DNA of 47,375 bases, taken from contig JAPLSP010000485.1 of the NCBI GenBank assembly GCA_026398575.1, positions 1-47,375 on the forward strand, written 5' to 3'. This DNA comes from Candidatus Sumerlaeota bacterium (GTDB lineage Bacteria; Sumerlaeota; Sumerlaeia; JADFCT01). A program made the translations under genes and the position numbers. The notes under the pieces were generated by a model that saw nothing but the letters and a program-made list of their open reading frames with translations, ran no database searches and had not been told where the DNA came from. Shown one piece after another: positions 15,951 to 28,017 of this stretch; position 1 is the first letter of the stretch; each line of letters begins with the position of its first letter.

Positions 15951-17445
15951 TAAAATTGCTCCCTATGCCATACATCCATACATACATCCGCATGATCGCA
16001 GGCCGGGCGATGTCCAGCGCGGGCTGCGGATAAACACCCAGCCATAGGATCGCAATGATCAAAGCCGCCATCACCGCCATCTCGCGAACTCCAAGATCGG
16101 GAAAAGTTCTGCCCCTATTCCTGGGACCATGAAAGACGGCCTGCATCATCCACAGCGCATAGATGGTGGAGGCGATCAGGCCGATGGAGGCGATCGCGGT
16201 CCACAACCGGCTGACTTGCCAGGCGCCGAGCAGCGTCAGAAACTCCCCGATGAAATTCCCCATCCCGGGCAGTCCGAGAGACGCCATCGCAAACACCATC
16301 GCCGCTCCGCCCATTCGCGGCGCCGCCGCCCACCATCCGCCCATCGCCCCCAGATTGCGCGTATGGATGCGTTCCTGAATCATGCCTGCGACGATGAACA
16401 ACGCTCCCGTGGCCACGCCGTGGCTGAGCATCTGCATTACCGCGCCCTGCATCGCCAGTTCGTTGAGCGCGAAAATCCCCAGCAACGCAAATCCCATGTG
16501 GCTGACGCTGGTATAGGCGACGAGCCGCTTGAAGTCCGTCTGCCCGAATGCGAGGATGGCGCCGTAGATGATCCCAACCGCTCCCAGAGCCATCATCAGA
16601 GGCGCCAGATGCGTAGCGGCCTCGGGAAAAAGCGGCAGCGCGAAACGCATCATCCCGTATGCGCCCGTTTTGAGCAGAAGCCCGGCCAGGATGACGCTGC
16701 CCGCCGTCGGCGCTTCCGTGTGCGCATCGGGAAGCCAGGTATGGAATAGGAAGACGGGCAGTTTGACGGCAAAGGCGATCAGGAAGCCCAGCATCAGCGC
16801 CAGGGCCATCGCCGGCGGCATTTGCGTTCCGAGCAACTGCGTGTAGTCGAAGGTATAGCGTCCCGTGGCGCGCCCGTGAACAAAGTATAGCCCCAGAATC
16901 GCCAGCAGCATCATGAGGCCGCTCAGCTGCGTGAAGAGGAAAAACTTGATCGCCGCATAGACGCGGTTTTCATGCCCCCAGATTGCGATCAGGAAATACA
17001 TGGGGATCAACATCAGTTCCCAGAAAAAATAGAAGAGGAAAAGATCGAGCGACGTGAAGACGCCGATGATGCCGGCGAGAATCCACAGGAGATTGAAATG
17101 GAAGAAGCCAACGCGCTCGCGAATCTCCGTCCACGAAACCGCAACGCTGATGATTCCAAGAAAGACCGTCAGCAAAATCAGCAAAAGACTCAAGCCGTCC
17201 ATCGCGAAAAAGAAATTGATCCCGAGCTGTGGAATCCACTCACGATGGAATTCAATCAGCCATCGGGCTTTATAGACCGCGCCAACCGGAGCGCGCGTTT
17301 GCGCGCATAGGCCGATCATTAGAGCCATGACAATGCCGAGGGCGCCGAGGGAAATCCATCGGCATGCGGCGACGGACCAGCGAGCGGCGATCCATGCCAA
17401 AACGCCTCCCAACAAAGGAATGACTATGAGCCAGACAAGCGTCAT
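15937..17445 (-). CDS. nuoM: NADH-quinone oxidoreductase subunit M
   Basis: 502 residues from the start at 17445, which overlaps the nuoL stop as ATGA. The frame is open further upstream inside nuoL but that part is not NuoM-like. It is a proton-pumping antiporter-like subunit. Recognisable parts are FYFFWELMLIPMYFLI with the key Glu, FHTWLPDAHTEAPTAGSVILAG and DFKRLVAYTSVSHMGFALLG. It is membrane-embedded, with about 14 helices. Confidence 0.97.
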   Translation of the reverse strand: MTLVWLIVIPLLGGVLAWIAARWSVAACRWISLGALGIVMALMIGLCAQTRAPVGAVYKARWLIEFHREWIPQLGINFFFAMDGLSLLLILLTVFLGIISVAVSWTEIRERVGFFHFNLLWILAGIIGVFTSLDLFLFYFFWELMLIPMYFLIAIWGHENRVYAAIKFFLFTQLSGLMMLLAILGLYFVHGRATGRYTFDYTQLLGTQMPPAMALALMLGFLIAFAVKLPVFLFHTWLPDAHTEAPTAGSVILAGLLLKTGAYGMMRFALPLFPEAATHLAPLMMALGAVGIIYGAILAFGQTDFKRLVAYTSVSHMGFALLGIFALNELAMQGAVMQMLSHGVATGALFIVAGMIQERIHTRNLGAMGGWWAAAPRMGGAAMVFAMASLGLPGMGNFIGEFLTLLGAWQVSRLWTAIASIGLIASTIYALWMMQAVFHGPRNRGRTFPDLGVREMAVMAALIIAILWLGVYPQPALDIARPAIMRMYVWMYGIGSNFSVMH

Positions 17446-19340
17446 AAAAGCGCCACCATCCCAAGAATGATCGCAGCGCCGAGCGCGATGCAGAACGCAT
17501 ACCACCGCAACTGTCCGGTTTGAGTGAGGCGCAGCGTGCAATGCATCGCAATGCTCAGCCGCGCGGCGCCGCGATAAATCCAATCCACTGCGTCGCCGCG
17601 ATTGATGCGCGCCATCCAGACAAACGGCGCCACAAACAAACGGTCATAGAGCCAATCAAGGCCCCAATCGGCGAACCACCAGCGGCGAATCCGGCTTTCC
17701 CAGGATTTTTGTGGCAATGCCTCCGCTCTCGCCCCACGCGGCATATACAGCTGATATGCTCGAAAAAGCCCGACGAGCGACAGGAACGAAGAGATCAACA
17801 TGAGTTGCCATTCCCTACCGGATGCCGCAGTGACCGTTTCCGCTTTTGGCAGAATGCCATGAAGGAGATGCCGAAGGGGTTCAAACTTCGCCAGGATCGG
17901 CGGCATCGCGACGAATCCTCCCACGATGGATAGAACCGCCAAAACACCAAGAGGAACGCAGATCGCGGGACCCGGCGCATGAGTCGTCTTCGCCTTCGCT
18001 TCCCCGAAAAAGACAATGAACACCATGCGGAAGGTATAGAGAGCCGTCAGCCAGGCGCCCACCAATCCCGCCACCGCCAGAAACGTTCCGACCTCCTTGC
18101 CGGCGAAAGCCTCCCAAAGAATCGCGTCCTTGCTATAGAAGCCCGCCGTCACGAACGGCAGCGCGGACAGCGAGCTCGCGCCGATCAGGAACGTCCAGAA
18201 TACAAACGGCATTTGTCTGCGCAGGCCGCCCATTTTGAAAATGTTCTGTTCGTGATGCAGGCTGATAATCACCGCGCCGGCACCCAGGAAAAGCAGCGCC
18301 TTGAAGAAAGCATGTGTCATGAAATGAAAGATCGCCGCCGACCACGCGCCGACGCCCAGCGCAAGAAACATGTAGCCGATCTGGCTGATGGTCGAATAGG
18401 CCAGCACGCGTTTGATGTCGGTCTGAACCAGCGCGCTGCAACCGGCCATCAGCAGCGTGACAGCGCCGATGATCGCCACCAGCAACTGCACGGTCGGCGC
18501 CAGCGTGAAAAGGACGTTGGTGCGGGCGATGAGATAAACGCCCGCCGTGACCATCGTGGCGGCGTGGATCAGGGCGCTGACGGGCGTCGGGCCGGCCATA
18601 GCGTCGGGCAGCCATGTTTGTAGCGGCAGTTGCGCCGACTTGCCCAGCGCGCCCACCAGCAACAGCGCCGCCGCCGCGACAGCCAATCCTGACCCGGCGG
18701 GCCATTGCGCCGCCGCGCGACGCATCATCTCCTGAATATCGAGCGTGCCCAACTGCGCGAACAGGAGAAAGAGGCCAAGCGCCATCGCCGTATCGCCGAC
18801 GCGCGTGACGATGAACGCCTTGCGCGCCGCCGCGCCGTTCGCGGGATCCTCATGCCAGAATCCGATCAGGAGATAGCTGCACAGCCCAACCCCCTCCCAT
18901 CCCAGATAAAGCAGCGCGAGATTGTCCGCCAGCACGAGGATGAGCATCATGCTCACGAAAAGATTCATGTAAGCGAAAAAGCGGCTGTAGCCTTTGTCGT
19001 CGCGCATGTACTCGGTGGAATAGAGATGGATGAGGAAGCCGACTCCCGTGACGACCAGGGTCATCACGAGCGAAAGCGCGTCAAGCCGCAGCGCCACCGC
19101 CGGCGCGAACGTCCCCACGCGCATCCACGTCCATAAGTGTTGTACGAAGGCATGCTCCTGCGGCGGATCCTGTATGAAGGCGCTGCCGAGCAAACATGAA
19201 ACAACCGCCGCCGCTCCAACCGATCCGGCGCCGATAACGGATGCAGCCGCGCGAGGCAGCTTGCCGCCGCACAACGCCAGCACGACAAAGCCGGCGAGGG
19301 GAAAAGCAGGAATGAGCCAGAGCAGTTCGAGCATCCTCAT
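17442..19340 (-). CDS. nuoL: NADH-quinone oxidoreductase subunit L
   Basis: 632 residues, the distal antiporter-like subunit of complex I, normally with about 16 helices and a long lateral helix at the C-terminus. Diagnostic stretches are [48 protein letters not shown] (read in parts) and [22 protein letters not shown]. Start and stop overlap nuoK and nuoM by 4 nt each, so translation is coupled. The usual C-terminal arm is present. Confidence 0.97.
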   Translation of the reverse strand: MRMLELLWLIPAFPLAGFVVLALCGGKLPRAAASVIGAGSVGAAAVVSCLLGSAFIQDPPQEHAFVQHLWTWMRVGTFAPAVALRLDALSLVMTLVVTGVGFLIHLYSTEYMRDDKGYSRFFAYMNLFVSMMLILVLADNLALLYLGWEGVGLCSYLLIGFWHEDPANGAAARKAFIVTRVGDTAMALGLFLLFAQLGTLDIQEMMRRAAAQWPAGSGLAVAAAALLLVGALGKSAQLPLQTWLPDAMAGPTPVSALIHAATMVTAGVYLIARTNVLFTLAPTVQLLVAIIGAVTLLMAGCSALVQTDIKRVLAYSTISQIGYMFLALGVGAWSAAIFHFMTHAFFKALLFLGAGAVIISLHHEQNIFKMGGLRRQMPFVFWTFLIGASSLSALPFVTAGFYSKDAILWEAFAGKEVGTFLAVAGLVGAWLTALYTFRMVFIVFFGEAKAKTTHAPGPAICVPLGVLAVLSIVGGFVAMPPILAKFEPLRHLLHGILPKAETVTAASGREWQLMLISSFLSLVGLFRAYQLYMPRGARAEALPQKSWESRIRRWWFADWGLDWLYDRLFVAPFVWMARINRGDAVDWIYRGAARLSIAMHCTLRLTQTGQLRWYAFCIALGAAIILGMVALL

Positions 19341-19645
19341 CCTCGCATCTTGCTGGCGGCGTCGGCGTCCAGCGTTTTCAGTTTATGATACATCTGCAAG
19401 ATCAGCGCCAGTCCGACGGCAACTTCCGCCGCCGCCATGGCCAATATAAAGATGAACATCACCTGCCCATCGGCCTGTCCCCACGCCGCGCCTGCCACAA
19501 TGAAAGCTAGTCCCATGGCATTGATCATGATTTCGAGCGACATCAGAATAAAGATGACATTGCGCCGCACGAGAACGCCCGTCAGCCCGATCACAAAAAG
19601 AATCACCGCCAGAATGATTCCGTATTCAGGGGGAATGGTAGTCAT
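19337..19645 (-). CDS. nuoK: NADH-quinone oxidoreductase subunit K
   Basis: 102 residues from the start at 19645, which overlaps the nuoJ end by 4 nt; the frame runs upstream inside nuoJ but that stretch is not protein-like. It is a three-helix membrane subunit with the conserved Glu in [15 protein letters not shown] and a second Glu in [12 protein letters not shown], both in the ion-transfer path. The length is typical. Confidence 0.96.
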   Translation of the reverse strand: MTTIPPEYGIILAVILFVIGLTGVLVRRNVIFILMSLEIMINAMGLAFIVAGAAWGQADGQVMFIFILAMAAAEVAVGLALILQMYHKLKTLDADAASKMRG

Positions 19646-20208
19646 CGTCTTCCTCCCTGATCTTCTACTGGTTCCTTTTTCTCCGCTGCATCGCGCCTTC
19701 CCAGATGATACGCCGCGACAAGCCCCGCCAGCAGCAACAGCGAGGCCAGTTCCACCCCAATGGCATAAGCCCCGAACAGCGCTACGGCCACTTCTTTCGG
19801 CTCGATAACACGCCCGAGGCCGCCGGCAACTCCTCCCATGCCACCGCCATCGCCGGCGCCTATATGGACGCTCGCAATAACGTAGATCAATTCCGCAAAA
19901 AGAATCATCCCCAGCAAACTGGGACCAATCCACAATCCAGATTGCTGCCAGGACTTTTCCTGCGCGATGGAGGCCGGTCCTTGATTGAGCATCATAACGA
20001 CGAACACCAGCATCACCACAATCGCGCCGGCGTAGATGATGACTTCCAGCGCGGCGGCGAATGGCGCGCTGAAGGCGAAGAACACCATAGCGACGGCCAA
20101 CAGCGAAACCACCAGATACAGCAAAGCATGAACGGCGTTGGATCGAGTGATCGCCAGCAGGGATGACAAAACCGCAATCGCGGCAGATATGTAAAATACA
20201 ACTAACAT
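19642..20208 (-). CDS. nuoJ: NADH-quinone oxidoreductase subunit J
   Basis: 188 residues, a five-helix membrane subunit of complex I. The stretch [21 protein letters not shown] is the hallmark NuoJ helix. The middle loop carries a Gly-rich insertion ([16 protein letters not shown]) not seen in most homologues. The C-terminal tail is charged. It follows nuoI with a 27-nt gap and overlaps nuoK. Confidence 0.95.
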   Translation of the reverse strand: MLVVFYISAAIAVLSSLLAITRSNAVHALLYLVVSLLAVAMVFFAFSAPFAAALEVIIYAGAIVVMLVFVVMMLNQGPASIAQEKSWQQSGLWIGPSLLGMILFAELIYVIASVHIGAGDGGGMGGVAGGLGRVIEPKEVAVALFGAYAIGVELASLLLLAGLVAAYHLGRRDAAEKKEPVEDQGGRR

Positions 20209-20235
20209 GAAACTAGTCCTGAATTGATTCCCCTA

Positions 20236-20751
20236 TCACGGCAGCAATGTGCGCACGTCTATGGGCGGCTCTTCATTCTCCGCTTCGCCCTTGTCTTTTC
20301 CTTTGATCGAAATTCCCGCGACCCGATAGAAATTATAGCCCGGGTATTTGCCAGGGCCGTCAATCAGCAGGTCCTCTTTCTCATACACCAGGTTGCGCCG
20401 CTGGTACTCGCCCATCTCCACGTCCGGAGTCAGTTGAATCGCATACGTGGGACAGGCTTCCTCGCAATAGCCGCAAAAAATGCACCGCGAAAAATTGATT
20501 CGGAAGAATGCGGGATAGCGCCGGCCATGTTCGTCTTCCGTCGCCTGCAGAGCGATGCAATCCACGGGACAAGCCGCCGAGCACAAGTGACAGGCAACAC
20601 AGCGCTCTTCGCCATCGGGATCGCGCGAGAGAATGATACGCCCTCGATAACGCGGCGCCAGATACATCGCTTTCTCCGGATACAGGACCGTCACCCTCCG
20701 ATGGAAGGTGTGTTTCAGGACCGCCCATATTGATCGCAATGCGCTCAGCAT
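20236..20751 (-). CDS. nuoI: NADH-quinone oxidoreductase subunit I
   Basis: 171 residues, the peripheral-arm subunit that carries clusters N6a and N6b. Two ferredoxin motifs are present, C51-x2-C54-x2-C57-x3-C61-P and C90-x2-C93-x2-C96-x3-C100-P. The N-terminal amphipathic helix and a C-terminal charged tail are normal. Electrons pass from NuoG to NuoB through it. It lies between nuoH and nuoJ. Confidence 0.97.
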   Translation of the reverse strand: MLSALRSIWAVLKHTFHRRVTVLYPEKAMYLAPRYRGRIILSRDPDGEERCVACHLCSAACPVDCIALQATEDEHGRRYPAFFRINFSRCIFCGYCEEACPTYAIQLTPDVEMGEYQRRNLVYEKEDLLIDGPGKYPGYNFYRVAGISIKGKDKGEAENEEPPIDVRTLLP

Positions 20752-20763
20752 ATCTGAATTCCC

Positions 20764-21717
20764 TCACCCCTTGAGGAGCGCAATCGCGCCCGTGACCATG
20801 AGATTGAGCAGCGTCAGCGGCAGCAAAATCTTCCATCCCAGCGCCATGAGCTGATCGAAGCGCGGACGCGGCAGCGCCGACCGCACCAGAATGAATCCGC
20901 AGAGGAAGACCATCATTTTTCCCACGAACCAAACGATGGGCGGAAGGAACGGTCCATGCCATCCGCCGAAAAACAGAATCACCATCAAAGCCGAAATGAG
21001 CGAGATGCCCAGGTATTCGCCGACAAAGAACATGCCGAATTTCATGCCGGAATATTCGGAGTGGAAGCCGGCGATCAGCTCGCTCTCGGCCTCGGGCAAG
21101 TCGAAAGGCAGGCGATGGGTTTCGGCCAGTCCGGCAATGGCGAATACGATGAAACCCAGGAACTGCGGCACGCAGAACCACATGCCGTGCTGCGCTTCGA
21201 CGATCGCCCCAAGGCTGAACGATCCCGTCAGCATCACCACGCCCATCAGCGACAAGCCCATGAACACTTCGTAACTGAGCACCTGCGCCGCCGCCCGCAT
21301 CGCGCCGAGCAGGGAATATTTGTTGTTGGAGGCCCATCCCGCCAGGATCAGGCTATAAGCGCCGAGCGACGACATCCCGAGGAAAAAGAGCAGCCCGATG
21401 TTGAGATCCGCCACGCAGATTCGCGGCGCAAATGGAACAACGGCGAACGACATGAGCGTCGCGACGATGATCAGCGCCGGCGCCAGAATGAAAACAGGTT
21501 TATCGGCGAAAGGCGGGACCCAGTCCTCTTTCGTGAAAATTTTGATCACATCCGCCAATGGCTGAAGCAATCCAAACGGCCCGACGCGATTGGGGCCGTA
21601 GCGATCCTGCCACAATGCCAGCAGCCTGCGTTCGACCAGGATCAATCCTCCCGCCAGCGTCAGAAGCCCGAAGAGCACGCCTATGATAACAGCCATCTGG
21701 ATGGCGATATCTCTCAT
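20764..21717 (-). CDS. nuoH: NADH-quinone oxidoreductase subunit H
   Basis: 317 residues from the start at 21717, which overlaps the nuoG stop by 4 nt; a longer frame to 21828 exists but is inside nuoG. This eight-helix subunit forms the quinone-entry chamber. Recognisable stretches are [19 protein letters not shown] and [23 protein letters not shown], with the conserved Glu cluster that couples quinone chemistry to proton movement. Confidence 0.97.
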   Translation of the reverse strand: MRDIAIQMAVIIGVLFGLLTLAGGLILVERRLLALWQDRYGPNRVGPFGLLQPLADVIKIFTKEDWVPPFADKPVFILAPALIIVATLMSFAVVPFAPRICVADLNIGLLFFLGMSSLGAYSLILAGWASNNKYSLLGAMRAAAQVLSYEVFMGLSLMGVVMLTGSFSLGAIVEAQHGMWFCVPQFLGFIVFAIAGLAETHRLPFDLPEAESELIAGFHSEYSGMKFGMFFVGEYLGISLISALMVILFFGGWHGPFLPPIVWFVGKMMVFLCGFILVRSALPRPRFDQLMALGWKILLPLTLLNLMVTGAIALLKG

Positions 21718-24455
21718 GCTGTCGTCCCCGAGGAGAGTTTGACCCACTGCGGCAGCGCGATCCACTCCACACCCGGTAAGCCAATTGGCATTCCGGCGAC
21801 GCCATCTGGCATAGCCGGCGATATGCAAATTGGGCAGCGCAAACTTCGATTGGCGGTTGTAAGCCGAATCGCATCGCCGCTACTGAGGCCCATTGCGGCT
21901 GCCTCTTTGGGATTCAGAGCGAGATAAGGTTTCGGGACGCGTTCGGCGATGGCAGGCCCAAGAGCGCTCAGCTCCTCGCCGCCGAAAATGTGATGCAACG
22001 GGACGAGGAGCCATTCGCCTTCCCGCCGCTCAAACGCCGGCGACGCCGGCTTGTTCCATGGGATCGCCCCATTCTGTTTGGCTTCGATCAGGCGAATTCC
22101 CGACGAGCTGCCTTGCAGCAATCCACCCACCTCAACCTGATAGCGGTTGACGGCGGATGGCGAGTTCCACCCCGGCGCCCAGAAGAATGGCGTTAGCGCA
22201 GCCGGTGGCGCGCCGTCATACCCTTCCATCGAATACGAAAGCGTGGAATCGGGATCATCAGGCTGCTGCGGCTCGTTGACGTTCCGGTTCGCGCTCATGG
22301 CCGTGCGGCCGCTATAGCGATGCGGCTGGCGCGGAATCTTTTGTCCTTCAGCCCGGAACTCCGCGGACGGCGCGGCTGCGACGATCCGCTCAAACTGAGG
22401 CAGCGCGCGGGCCATCGCGGCGATAACAACATCCAGTTTGTTCCACGAGTCCGCCTCGTGGCGCCCGGCGGCTTGCATCATGTCGCGCAGCCAGCGCCAG
22501 CTGTCTTGAATTTCGCCTTCGGGGATGAAACTGCGATAGAATCTCTGCGCTCGGCCTTCATTGTTGATCGCCGTTCCAGACGACTCGCCAAAGGCGGCGG
22601 CGGGCAGAACAAGATCGGCCTGCGCGGTCGTTGCGTTCCGAAGCGAGTCAATCGCCACTACGCGCGCGGCGCCGTTGAGGAATGCGTTCACCGCCTCACG
22701 ATCCGCGCGGCGGAAGAGATCGTTTTCGAGAATGACCACCGTGTTCGCGCCGCCCGATTTCACCTCCTGAAATGCCGCATCGAGATCGCCGCCTCCCATG
22801 AGAGCCGCGCCCATGGTGTTGACTTCGGGCGTGGTGAAGCACAGTTCTGCATTCAATCCTCTGGCGAGCAAAGCCCATGCGACGTTGGCTGCGGCACGCG
22901 CAATCTCCTCGCTCGCGCACGTGATCCCGGCAATGACGGCGATTCGCTTGGCGCCAAGCAGCGCCTGCGCAATTTCACCGGCAAGCCGCGCCTCCGCGTC
23001 TTTCATTGCTTCCGGCTTCGGCGCATCGGGGCTGATGGCGGCCGCGATGGCGAATCCCAAACGAGCGATGTCGTCGGGACTCGCCCGATAAGCCCACCTG
23101 GCAACGTCGTCGAGCTTGTCCTTTTGGGGCGTCGCCATCAAAAGCGGTCCTTTGTCGTTCTGGCAGAGCAGACGGATGGCCCCATCGTTCCATAGCGGAA
23201 TCGGAATCTGGGCGGCGCGCTCCATGGGCTGCCTGCGCACCGATTGGCGCACGGCCAAAGCCAGGCGAGGCGCCGAGTTGGTCAGGTCTTCGCCCAGCAC
23301 AACCACGGCGTCACAGGCCTCAACATCGTGAATGGAGGGCGTCCGCGCCGGTCCTTCCCGGAGCATCGTCAAGACCTCCAGCGCCAGCCGCCGCTCGCTC
23401 GCTGCCATCCCCATGAAGAAGCGCTCCGCTCCAACCAGCGAGCGCAATGCGAAATTAGCCTCCAGCGACGCGCGCGGCGAGCCAATGCCAATCACATTGC
23501 CGCCATTGCCCTGTCCGGCCCCGCGAATCCACTCCGCCAGCCGTTCGAGAGCCGCTGCTTTGGGCGCTGCTTGCTCCGCTCCGCTCCGCGACGCGCGGAT
23601 CAGCGCCTGGCGAATTCTCTGGCCGCTATTTACGTGTTCGTAGCCGTAGCGCCCACGGTCGCAGATGGCGTAGCCGTTGATGTCCGCGTTGTAACGATTC
23701 AGAATGCATCGCACTGTGCAATAGCGCTCGCCCGGCGAGACGTTGCATCCCAATCCGCAATGCGGGCAGACGGACGGCGCCCACTGCAGATCCCACTTGC
23801 GGGTGTAATGCTGCTTCAGCGTCTTGTCGGTGAAAACGCCCGTCGGACAAATCTCAACCAGATTCCCGCTAAACTCATTTCCAAAAACGCCTTCCGCATG
23901 CCGCCCGAAGTAAACTTCGTTATGCGTGCCGAAGACGTTGAAATCGCGCCCGCCGGCATAGTCGCGATAGAACCGCACGCAGCGATAGCACTGGATGCAG
24001 CGGTTCATCTCATGATTGAGAAAAGGGCCAAGGTATTGGTTGCGATAGGTCCGCTTCTTGAAACGGAAGCGCCGGTACGTGTGCTTCGCCATCACAGTCA
24101 TGTCCTGCAGGTGGCACGCTCCGCCCTCGTCGCAGACGGGGCAATCATGCGGATGGTTGGTCATCAGCCACTCGATCACGCTTTTGCGAAACGCCACCGC
24201 CTCGGGGTCTTCGATGGAGACGCGCAATCCATTGGCCACCGGCGTCATGCACGACATGACGATGCGGCCCTGCGCGTCATGCTCATCCTTGTACAACTTG
24301 ACGGCGCACTGGCGGCAGGCGCCCACGGAGTGCAACGCCGGGTGCCAGCAGAAATAGGGCAGCCGGTACCCAAGCATGAGGCAAGCCTGAAGCAGATTCT
24401 GGCCTTCGTTCACCTCATGGGCGAGGCCGTCTATGTTGATGCTGACCTTGTTCAT
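21714..24455 (-). CDS. nuoG: NADH-quinone oxidoreductase subunit G
   Basis: 913 residues, the largest peripheral subunit. Iron-sulfur sites, in order: [2Fe-2S] N1b (C36, C47, C50, C69), [4Fe-4S] N5 with its His ligand (H101, C105, C108, C114), N4 (C153, C156, C159, C203) and the off-path N7 (C230, C233, C237, C265), present only in some bacteria. The rest is a molybdopterin-oxidoreductase-like fold without cofactor function in complex I, ending in a small beta domain around [19 protein letters not shown]. The subunit is complete. Confidence 0.96.
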   Translation of the reverse strand: MNKVSINIDGLAHEVNEGQNLLQACLMLGYRLPYFCWHPALHSVGACRQCAVKLYKDEHDAQGRIVMSCMTPVANGLRVSIEDPEAVAFRKSVIEWLMTNHPHDCPVCDEGGACHLQDMTVMAKHTYRRFRFKKRTYRNQYLGPFLNHEMNRCIQCYRCVRFYRDYAGGRDFNVFGTHNEVYFGRHAEGVFGNEFSGNLVEICPTGVFTDKTLKQHYTRKWDLQWAPSVCPHCGLGCNVSPGERYCTVRCILNRYNADINGYAICDRGRYGYEHVNSGQRIRQALIRASRSGAEQAAPKAAALERLAEWIRGAGQGNGGNVIGIGSPRASLEANFALRSLVGAERFFMGMAASERRLALEVLTMLREGPARTPSIHDVEACDAVVVLGEDLTNSAPRLALAVRQSVRRQPMERAAQIPIPLWNDGAIRLLCQNDKGPLLMATPQKDKLDDVARWAYRASPDDIARLGFAIAAAISPDAPKPEAMKDAEARLAGEIAQALLGAKRIAVIAGITCASEEIARAAANVAWALLARGLNAELCFTTPEVNTMGAALMGGGDLDAAFQEVKSGGANTVVILENDLFRRADREAVNAFLNGAARVVAIDSLRNATTAQADLVLPAAAFGESSGTAINNEGRAQRFYRSFIPEGEIQDSWRWLRDMMQAAGRHEADSWNKLDVVIAAMARALPQFERIVAAAPSAEFRAEGQKIPRQPHRYSGRTAMSANRNVNEPQQPDDPDSTLSYSMEGYDGAPPAALTPFFWAPGWNSPSAVNRYQVEVGGLLQGSSSGIRLIEAKQNGAIPWNKPASPAFERREGEWLLVPLHHIFGGEELSALGPAIAERVPKPYLALNPKEAAAMGLSSGDAIRLTTANRSLRCPICISPAMPDGVAGMPIGLPGVEWIALPQWVKLSSGTTA

Positions 24456-24474
24456 TCACGCCTCTCTTACAGGC

Positions 24475-25767
24475 TCAGAGAGCCTGCATTGCTTGCTTCA
24501 TAGGACACTTTCCGCCACGAATATGCGCTTCGAAATCTTCGCGGAAATATCTAAGCGCGCTTTCCAGCGGCGCCATCGCTCCGGGCGCCAGGGCGCAGAA
24601 GGTATGCCCCAACCGCAGCAAGCGCGTATGCTCTTCAAGAATTTCCAGGTCTTCCCACCGGCCCCGTCCGGCTTCCATCTCCGAGAGGATTTTCGCCAGC
24701 CACGGCAAACCATCGCGGCATGGTGTGCACCATCCGCACGATTCCCGCGCAAAAAAATTCATCACGTTGCTGAGGAGGCCGATGGGACAAGTCCGGTCGT
24801 CGAGAACAATGATCATCCCCGTGCCCAGCCGGCTGTCTGTTTTTTCCAGGTTGGTGAAATCCATCTTCACGTCCAAATGCCGTTCGAGGAGAAACTCCGT
24901 CGAGACTCCGCCGGGAATGAACCCGCGCAGCACATATCCCTCTTTCATGCCACCGGCATAGCCTTCGATCAGTTCGCGCGCCGTCGTGCCCATTGGCGCC
25001 TCCCAGACGCCGGGCTTGCGGACCCGGCCGCTGGCGCCATAGATCTTCGTTCCGGAGTCCTCGCCCCGCGACAGGTCCTTGAACCATTGAGCCCCGTTGT
25101 TCACGATGTGAGGAAGGCAGCACGCGGTCTCGACGTTGTGAAAGACCGTCGGCTTGCCCCACAACCCCACCACCGGCGCAAACGGCGGCTTGGAGCGCGG
25201 CACGGCGCGTTTCCCCTCGAGGCAGTTGAGCAACGCCGTTTCTTCCCCGCACATGTAGCGCCCGGCGCTGGTATGGAGATACATCTCCAAGCGCATGCCG
25301 CTGCCAAGAATGTTTTTGCCGAGCCAGCCTTTGGCGTAGGCTTCGCCGAGCGCTTTGCTCAAACGCGCGGCGCACAGCTTATATTCCCCGCGCAAAAAAA
25401 TGTAGGCCACCTCCGCTTGCGTGGCATAAGCGGCCAGGATCATGCCTTCGATCAGCTGGTGCGGAGCGCCTTCAATAAGAAAGCGATCCTTGAACGTCCC
25501 CGGCTCCATCTCGTCGGCGTTGACGACCAGATACCTGGGCCGGGGCGAGTCCGGACCCATCGGCATCAAGCCCCATTTCAGCCCGGACGAAAAGCCGCCG
25601 CCGCCGCGCCCTCGCAATCCGGAATCCGTCACGACCGTCCTCACGTCCTGCGGCCCCATGCACGTCAGAGCCTTGCGCACGGCCTGATAGCCACCCGCTT
25701 TCTCGTACTCGTCAATCGAAAGCGGAATGCGGTTGGCTGGAATATGTTGTGTCAGGGGGAGTTCCAT
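24475..25767 (-). CDS. nuoF: NADH-quinone oxidoreductase subunit F
   Basis: 430 residues, the NADH- and FMN-binding subunit. It has the FMN loop RGRGGGGFSSGLKW (52-65), the NADH/FMN acidic stretch NADEMEPGTFKDR and cluster N3 at C344, C347, C350 and C391. It lacks the extra ferredoxin domains of hndC at 4118-5968, which distinguishes the two paralogues. Gaps to nuoE and nuoG are 6 and 19 nt. Confidence 0.97.
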   Translation of the reverse strand: MELPLTQHIPANRIPLSIDEYEKAGGYQAVRKALTCMGPQDVRTVVTDSGLRGRGGGGFSSGLKWGLMPMGPDSPRPRYLVVNADEMEPGTFKDRFLIEGAPHQLIEGMILAAYATQAEVAYIFLRGEYKLCAARLSKALGEAYAKGWLGKNILGSGMRLEMYLHTSAGRYMCGEETALLNCLEGKRAVPRSKPPFAPVVGLWGKPTVFHNVETACCLPHIVNNGAQWFKDLSRGEDSGTKIYGASGRVRKPGVWEAPMGTTARELIEGYAGGMKEGYVLRGFIPGGVSTEFLLERHLDVKMDFTNLEKTDSRLGTGMIIVLDDRTCPIGLLSNVMNFFARESCGWCTPCRDGLPWLAKILSEMEAGRGRWEDLEILEEHTRLLRLGHTFCALAPGAMAPLESALRYFREDFEAHIRGGKCPMKQAMQAL

Positions 25768-25773
25768 AGGGAG

Positions 25774-26238
25774 CTACTTGTATCTCTCCAGAATCCTGTC
25801 GAGCGTTTGTTCCGTCACGGGGCCATGAAGGTCGTCGTCAATCATCACCGCCGGCGCGCGGTAACAGGCCCCCAGGCAAACCACCGGCAAGAGCGTGAAC
25901 CTTCCATCCGGCGTCGTCTGTCCGAAGTCAATCCCCAGGCGCTTCTTGAAATAATCCTGAATCGTTTCATATCCCATGATCCAACAACTAACGGATTTGC
26001 ACATCAGGATCACATGCCTGCCGACGGGATGGCGGAAAATCAAACTGAAATAGGTGGCCAGACTGTCCACCTCGTCTGGCGTCAATTCAAGATACTCGGC
26101 GATATCGCGAATGCCCTCATCGCTCACCCAGCCGCGATGCTTTTGAACCGCCTTCAATGCGCCCAGGCACGCGGCGCGCTTCTGCGGCAGCGTCGCGATC
26201 TCTTCATCGATTTCTTTTTTTTCTTCTTCGCTCAGCAT
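25774..26238 (-). CDS. nuoE: NADH-quinone oxidoreductase subunit E
   Basis: 154 residues, a thioredoxin-fold subunit with the [2Fe-2S] cluster N1a at C80, C85, C121 and C125 (C-K-S-V-S-C and C-L-G-A-C). An N-terminal helical bundle precedes it. It is a separate gene, unlike the second NuoE-like domain fused to the hydrogenase at 9111-9575. Confidence 0.97.
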   Translation of the reverse strand: MLSEEEKKEIDEEIATLPQKRAACLGALKAVQKHRGWVSDEGIRDIAEYLELTPDEVDSLATYFSLIFRHPVGRHVILMCKSVSCWIMGYETIQDYFKKRLGIDFGQTTPDGRFTLLPVVCLGACYRAPAVMIDDDLHGPVTEQTLDRILERYK

Positions 26239-26262
26239 TTCGCCATTCTCTTTACAAAGCGT

Positions 26263-28011
26263 TCAGCGATCCACGTCCGCCAGCACAAAGTCTATGCTTC
26301 CCAAAATGGCCAAAAGATCGGAAACCATCAATCCCCGGCTGATCAACGGCAGCATCTGTATATGTGGAAACGACGGCGTACGAATCCGCGTGCGGTACGA
26401 TTTGGTGTTGCCGTCGCTGACAAGGTAGTAGGCATTGGCCCCTTTCGACGCCTCCGCAATCACCGACGCCTCGCCCGACGGTACCACCGGCCCCCAGCTG
26501 ACGCCCAGAAAATGCGTGATAAGCGTCTCGATGTCATGCATCGTCCGGTCCTTGAGCGGCGGCGTGGCGAGCGCGTGAGATGACTTATACGGCCCCGCCG
26601 GCATGTTCTTCAGGCATTGTTCGATGATCCGCAAACTTTGGCGCATCTCCTCGACGCGCACGACCGCGCGGTCATAGCAATCGCCGTGCTGCGCGGTGGG
26701 AATATCGAACTCGAACCGGTCATAGCCGGAATAGGGGCGCTTCTTCCGGAAATCCCATTCCAGACCGCACGCGCGAAGCCCCGGCCCGGTGACGCCCCAC
26801 TCGATCGCCTGCTCCTGAGTGTATGCGCCGATTCCGATCGTGCGCGCCTTCAGGATGCTGTTGCGCATCACCATCGTGTCGTATTCAGCCAAGCGTCCGG
26901 GCATGTAGTTGAGGAAATTGCGGATCATTCCGTCCCAGCCTTTTGGCAAGTCCTGCGCGACGCCGCCGAAGCGGAACCATCCCGGATGCATGCGCGCGCC
27001 GCAGAACGCCTGGATGATTTCGAAGAGCCGTTCGCGATCGTTGAAGGTGAAAAAGACCGGTGACATCTGCCCGAGGTCCTGCGCGAACGTGCCGTACCAC
27101 ACCAGGTGACTGGCGATCCGGAAGAGCTCGCACATCATGACGCGAATGACCTGCGCGCGCTCCGGCACTTCAATGCCGGCCAGCTTCTCAACCGCGAGGA
27201 CATACGGCATGTTGTTCAGTACGCCCCCGAGGTAGTCCACGCGGTCCGTATAAGGGATGTAGGTATGCCACGTCTGGCGTTCGCCCATCTTTTCGGCGCC
27301 TCGATGGTGATAGCCGATGTCGGCGACCGCGTCCACGATCCTCTCGCCATCCAGTTGCAGCGCGATCCGCAGCACCCCGTGCGTACCAGGATGCTGAGGG
27401 CCAACGTTGAGAAACATGAAATCGCTGTCCTCGCTTTGCGCGCTCATCCCCCACTCCTCCGGGCGGAACCGCAGCGCTTCCTGTTCGGCGTCCTGCTTGT
27501 CATCGGGCAGCGTGAACGGCGGCAACTCCGTAGCGCGCGCCGGATGATCCTTGCGCAGCGGATGGCCGCGCCATGTATCGGGCATGAGAAGACGTCGCAG
27601 ATTGGGATGGCCGTCGAACCGGATGCCGAACATATCCCACGCCTCGCGCTCATACCAGTTGGCCGCCGGCCAGAGATCGCATATCGTGGGCAGCGAGAGC
27701 GCGCCGGCCTTCAGAGCGGTCTTGAGGCGGATGTCCGAATTGCGCTCGAATGAAAGCAATTGATAGACAACAGTGAAATCGCCTTTGGCTTGAGCGTTTC
27801 GGTCCGCGCGATTGCGTTCATCTATCGCCGTGAGATCGAAGAGCATCCGGTAAGGCTGCTCTGCTTCGCGCTTAAGGAAACCAAGCACATCATGAATCTT
27901 ATCGGAGGAAACCCACACCGTAGGAATGCCATCCTTCGCCGGCTGCAAGCCCAAGGCCGTTGCAGGAAAGCGCGCATGCAGAATATCTATAATTGTGTCG
28001 TTCTCAGCCAT
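26263..28011 (-). CDS. nuoCD: NADH-quinone oxidoreductase fused subunits C and D
   Basis: 582 residues from the start at 28011 (MAENDTII). The frame runs on to 28074 but that stretch is the 9-bp repeat and encodes only Lys/Arg/Glu-rich residues. Residues 1-180 are NuoC (30-kDa), including [22 protein letters not shown]; residues 195-582 are NuoD (49-kDa), including [14 protein letters not shown] and its conserved His and the C-terminal [10 protein letters not shown]. The fusion is known in several bacterial lineages, for example enterobacteria. NuoD forms the quinone site with NuoB and NuoH. Confidence 0.96.
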   Translation of the reverse strand: MAENDTIIDILHARFPATALGLQPAKDGIPTVWVSSDKIHDVLGFLKREAEQPYRMLFDLTAIDERNRADRNAQAKGDFTVVYQLLSFERNSDIRLKTALKAGALSLPTICDLWPAANWYEREAWDMFGIRFDGHPNLRRLLMPDTWRGHPLRKDHPARATELPPFTLPDDKQDAEQEALRFRPEEWGMSAQSEDSDFMFLNVGPQHPGTHGVLRIALQLDGERIVDAVADIGYHHRGAEKMGERQTWHTYIPYTDRVDYLGGVLNNMPYVLAVEKLAGIEVPERAQVIRVMMCELFRIASHLVWYGTFAQDLGQMSPVFFTFNDRERLFEIIQAFCGARMHPGWFRFGGVAQDLPKGWDGMIRNFLNYMPGRLAEYDTMVMRNSILKARTIGIGAYTQEQAIEWGVTGPGLRACGLEWDFRKKRPYSGYDRFEFDIPTAQHGDCYDRAVVRVEEMRQSLRIIEQCLKNMPAGPYKSSHALATPPLKDRTMHDIETLITHFLGVSWGPVVPSGEASVIAEASKGANAYYLVSDGNTKSYRTRIRTPSFPHIQMLPLISRGLMVSDLLAILGSIDFVLADVDR

Positions 28012-28017
28012 AACACC

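Noticed and set aside
24433..26583. 716-residue plus-strand frame opposite nuoF/nuoE
   Set aside because: Antisense shadow of clear complex I genes, with no family pattern.
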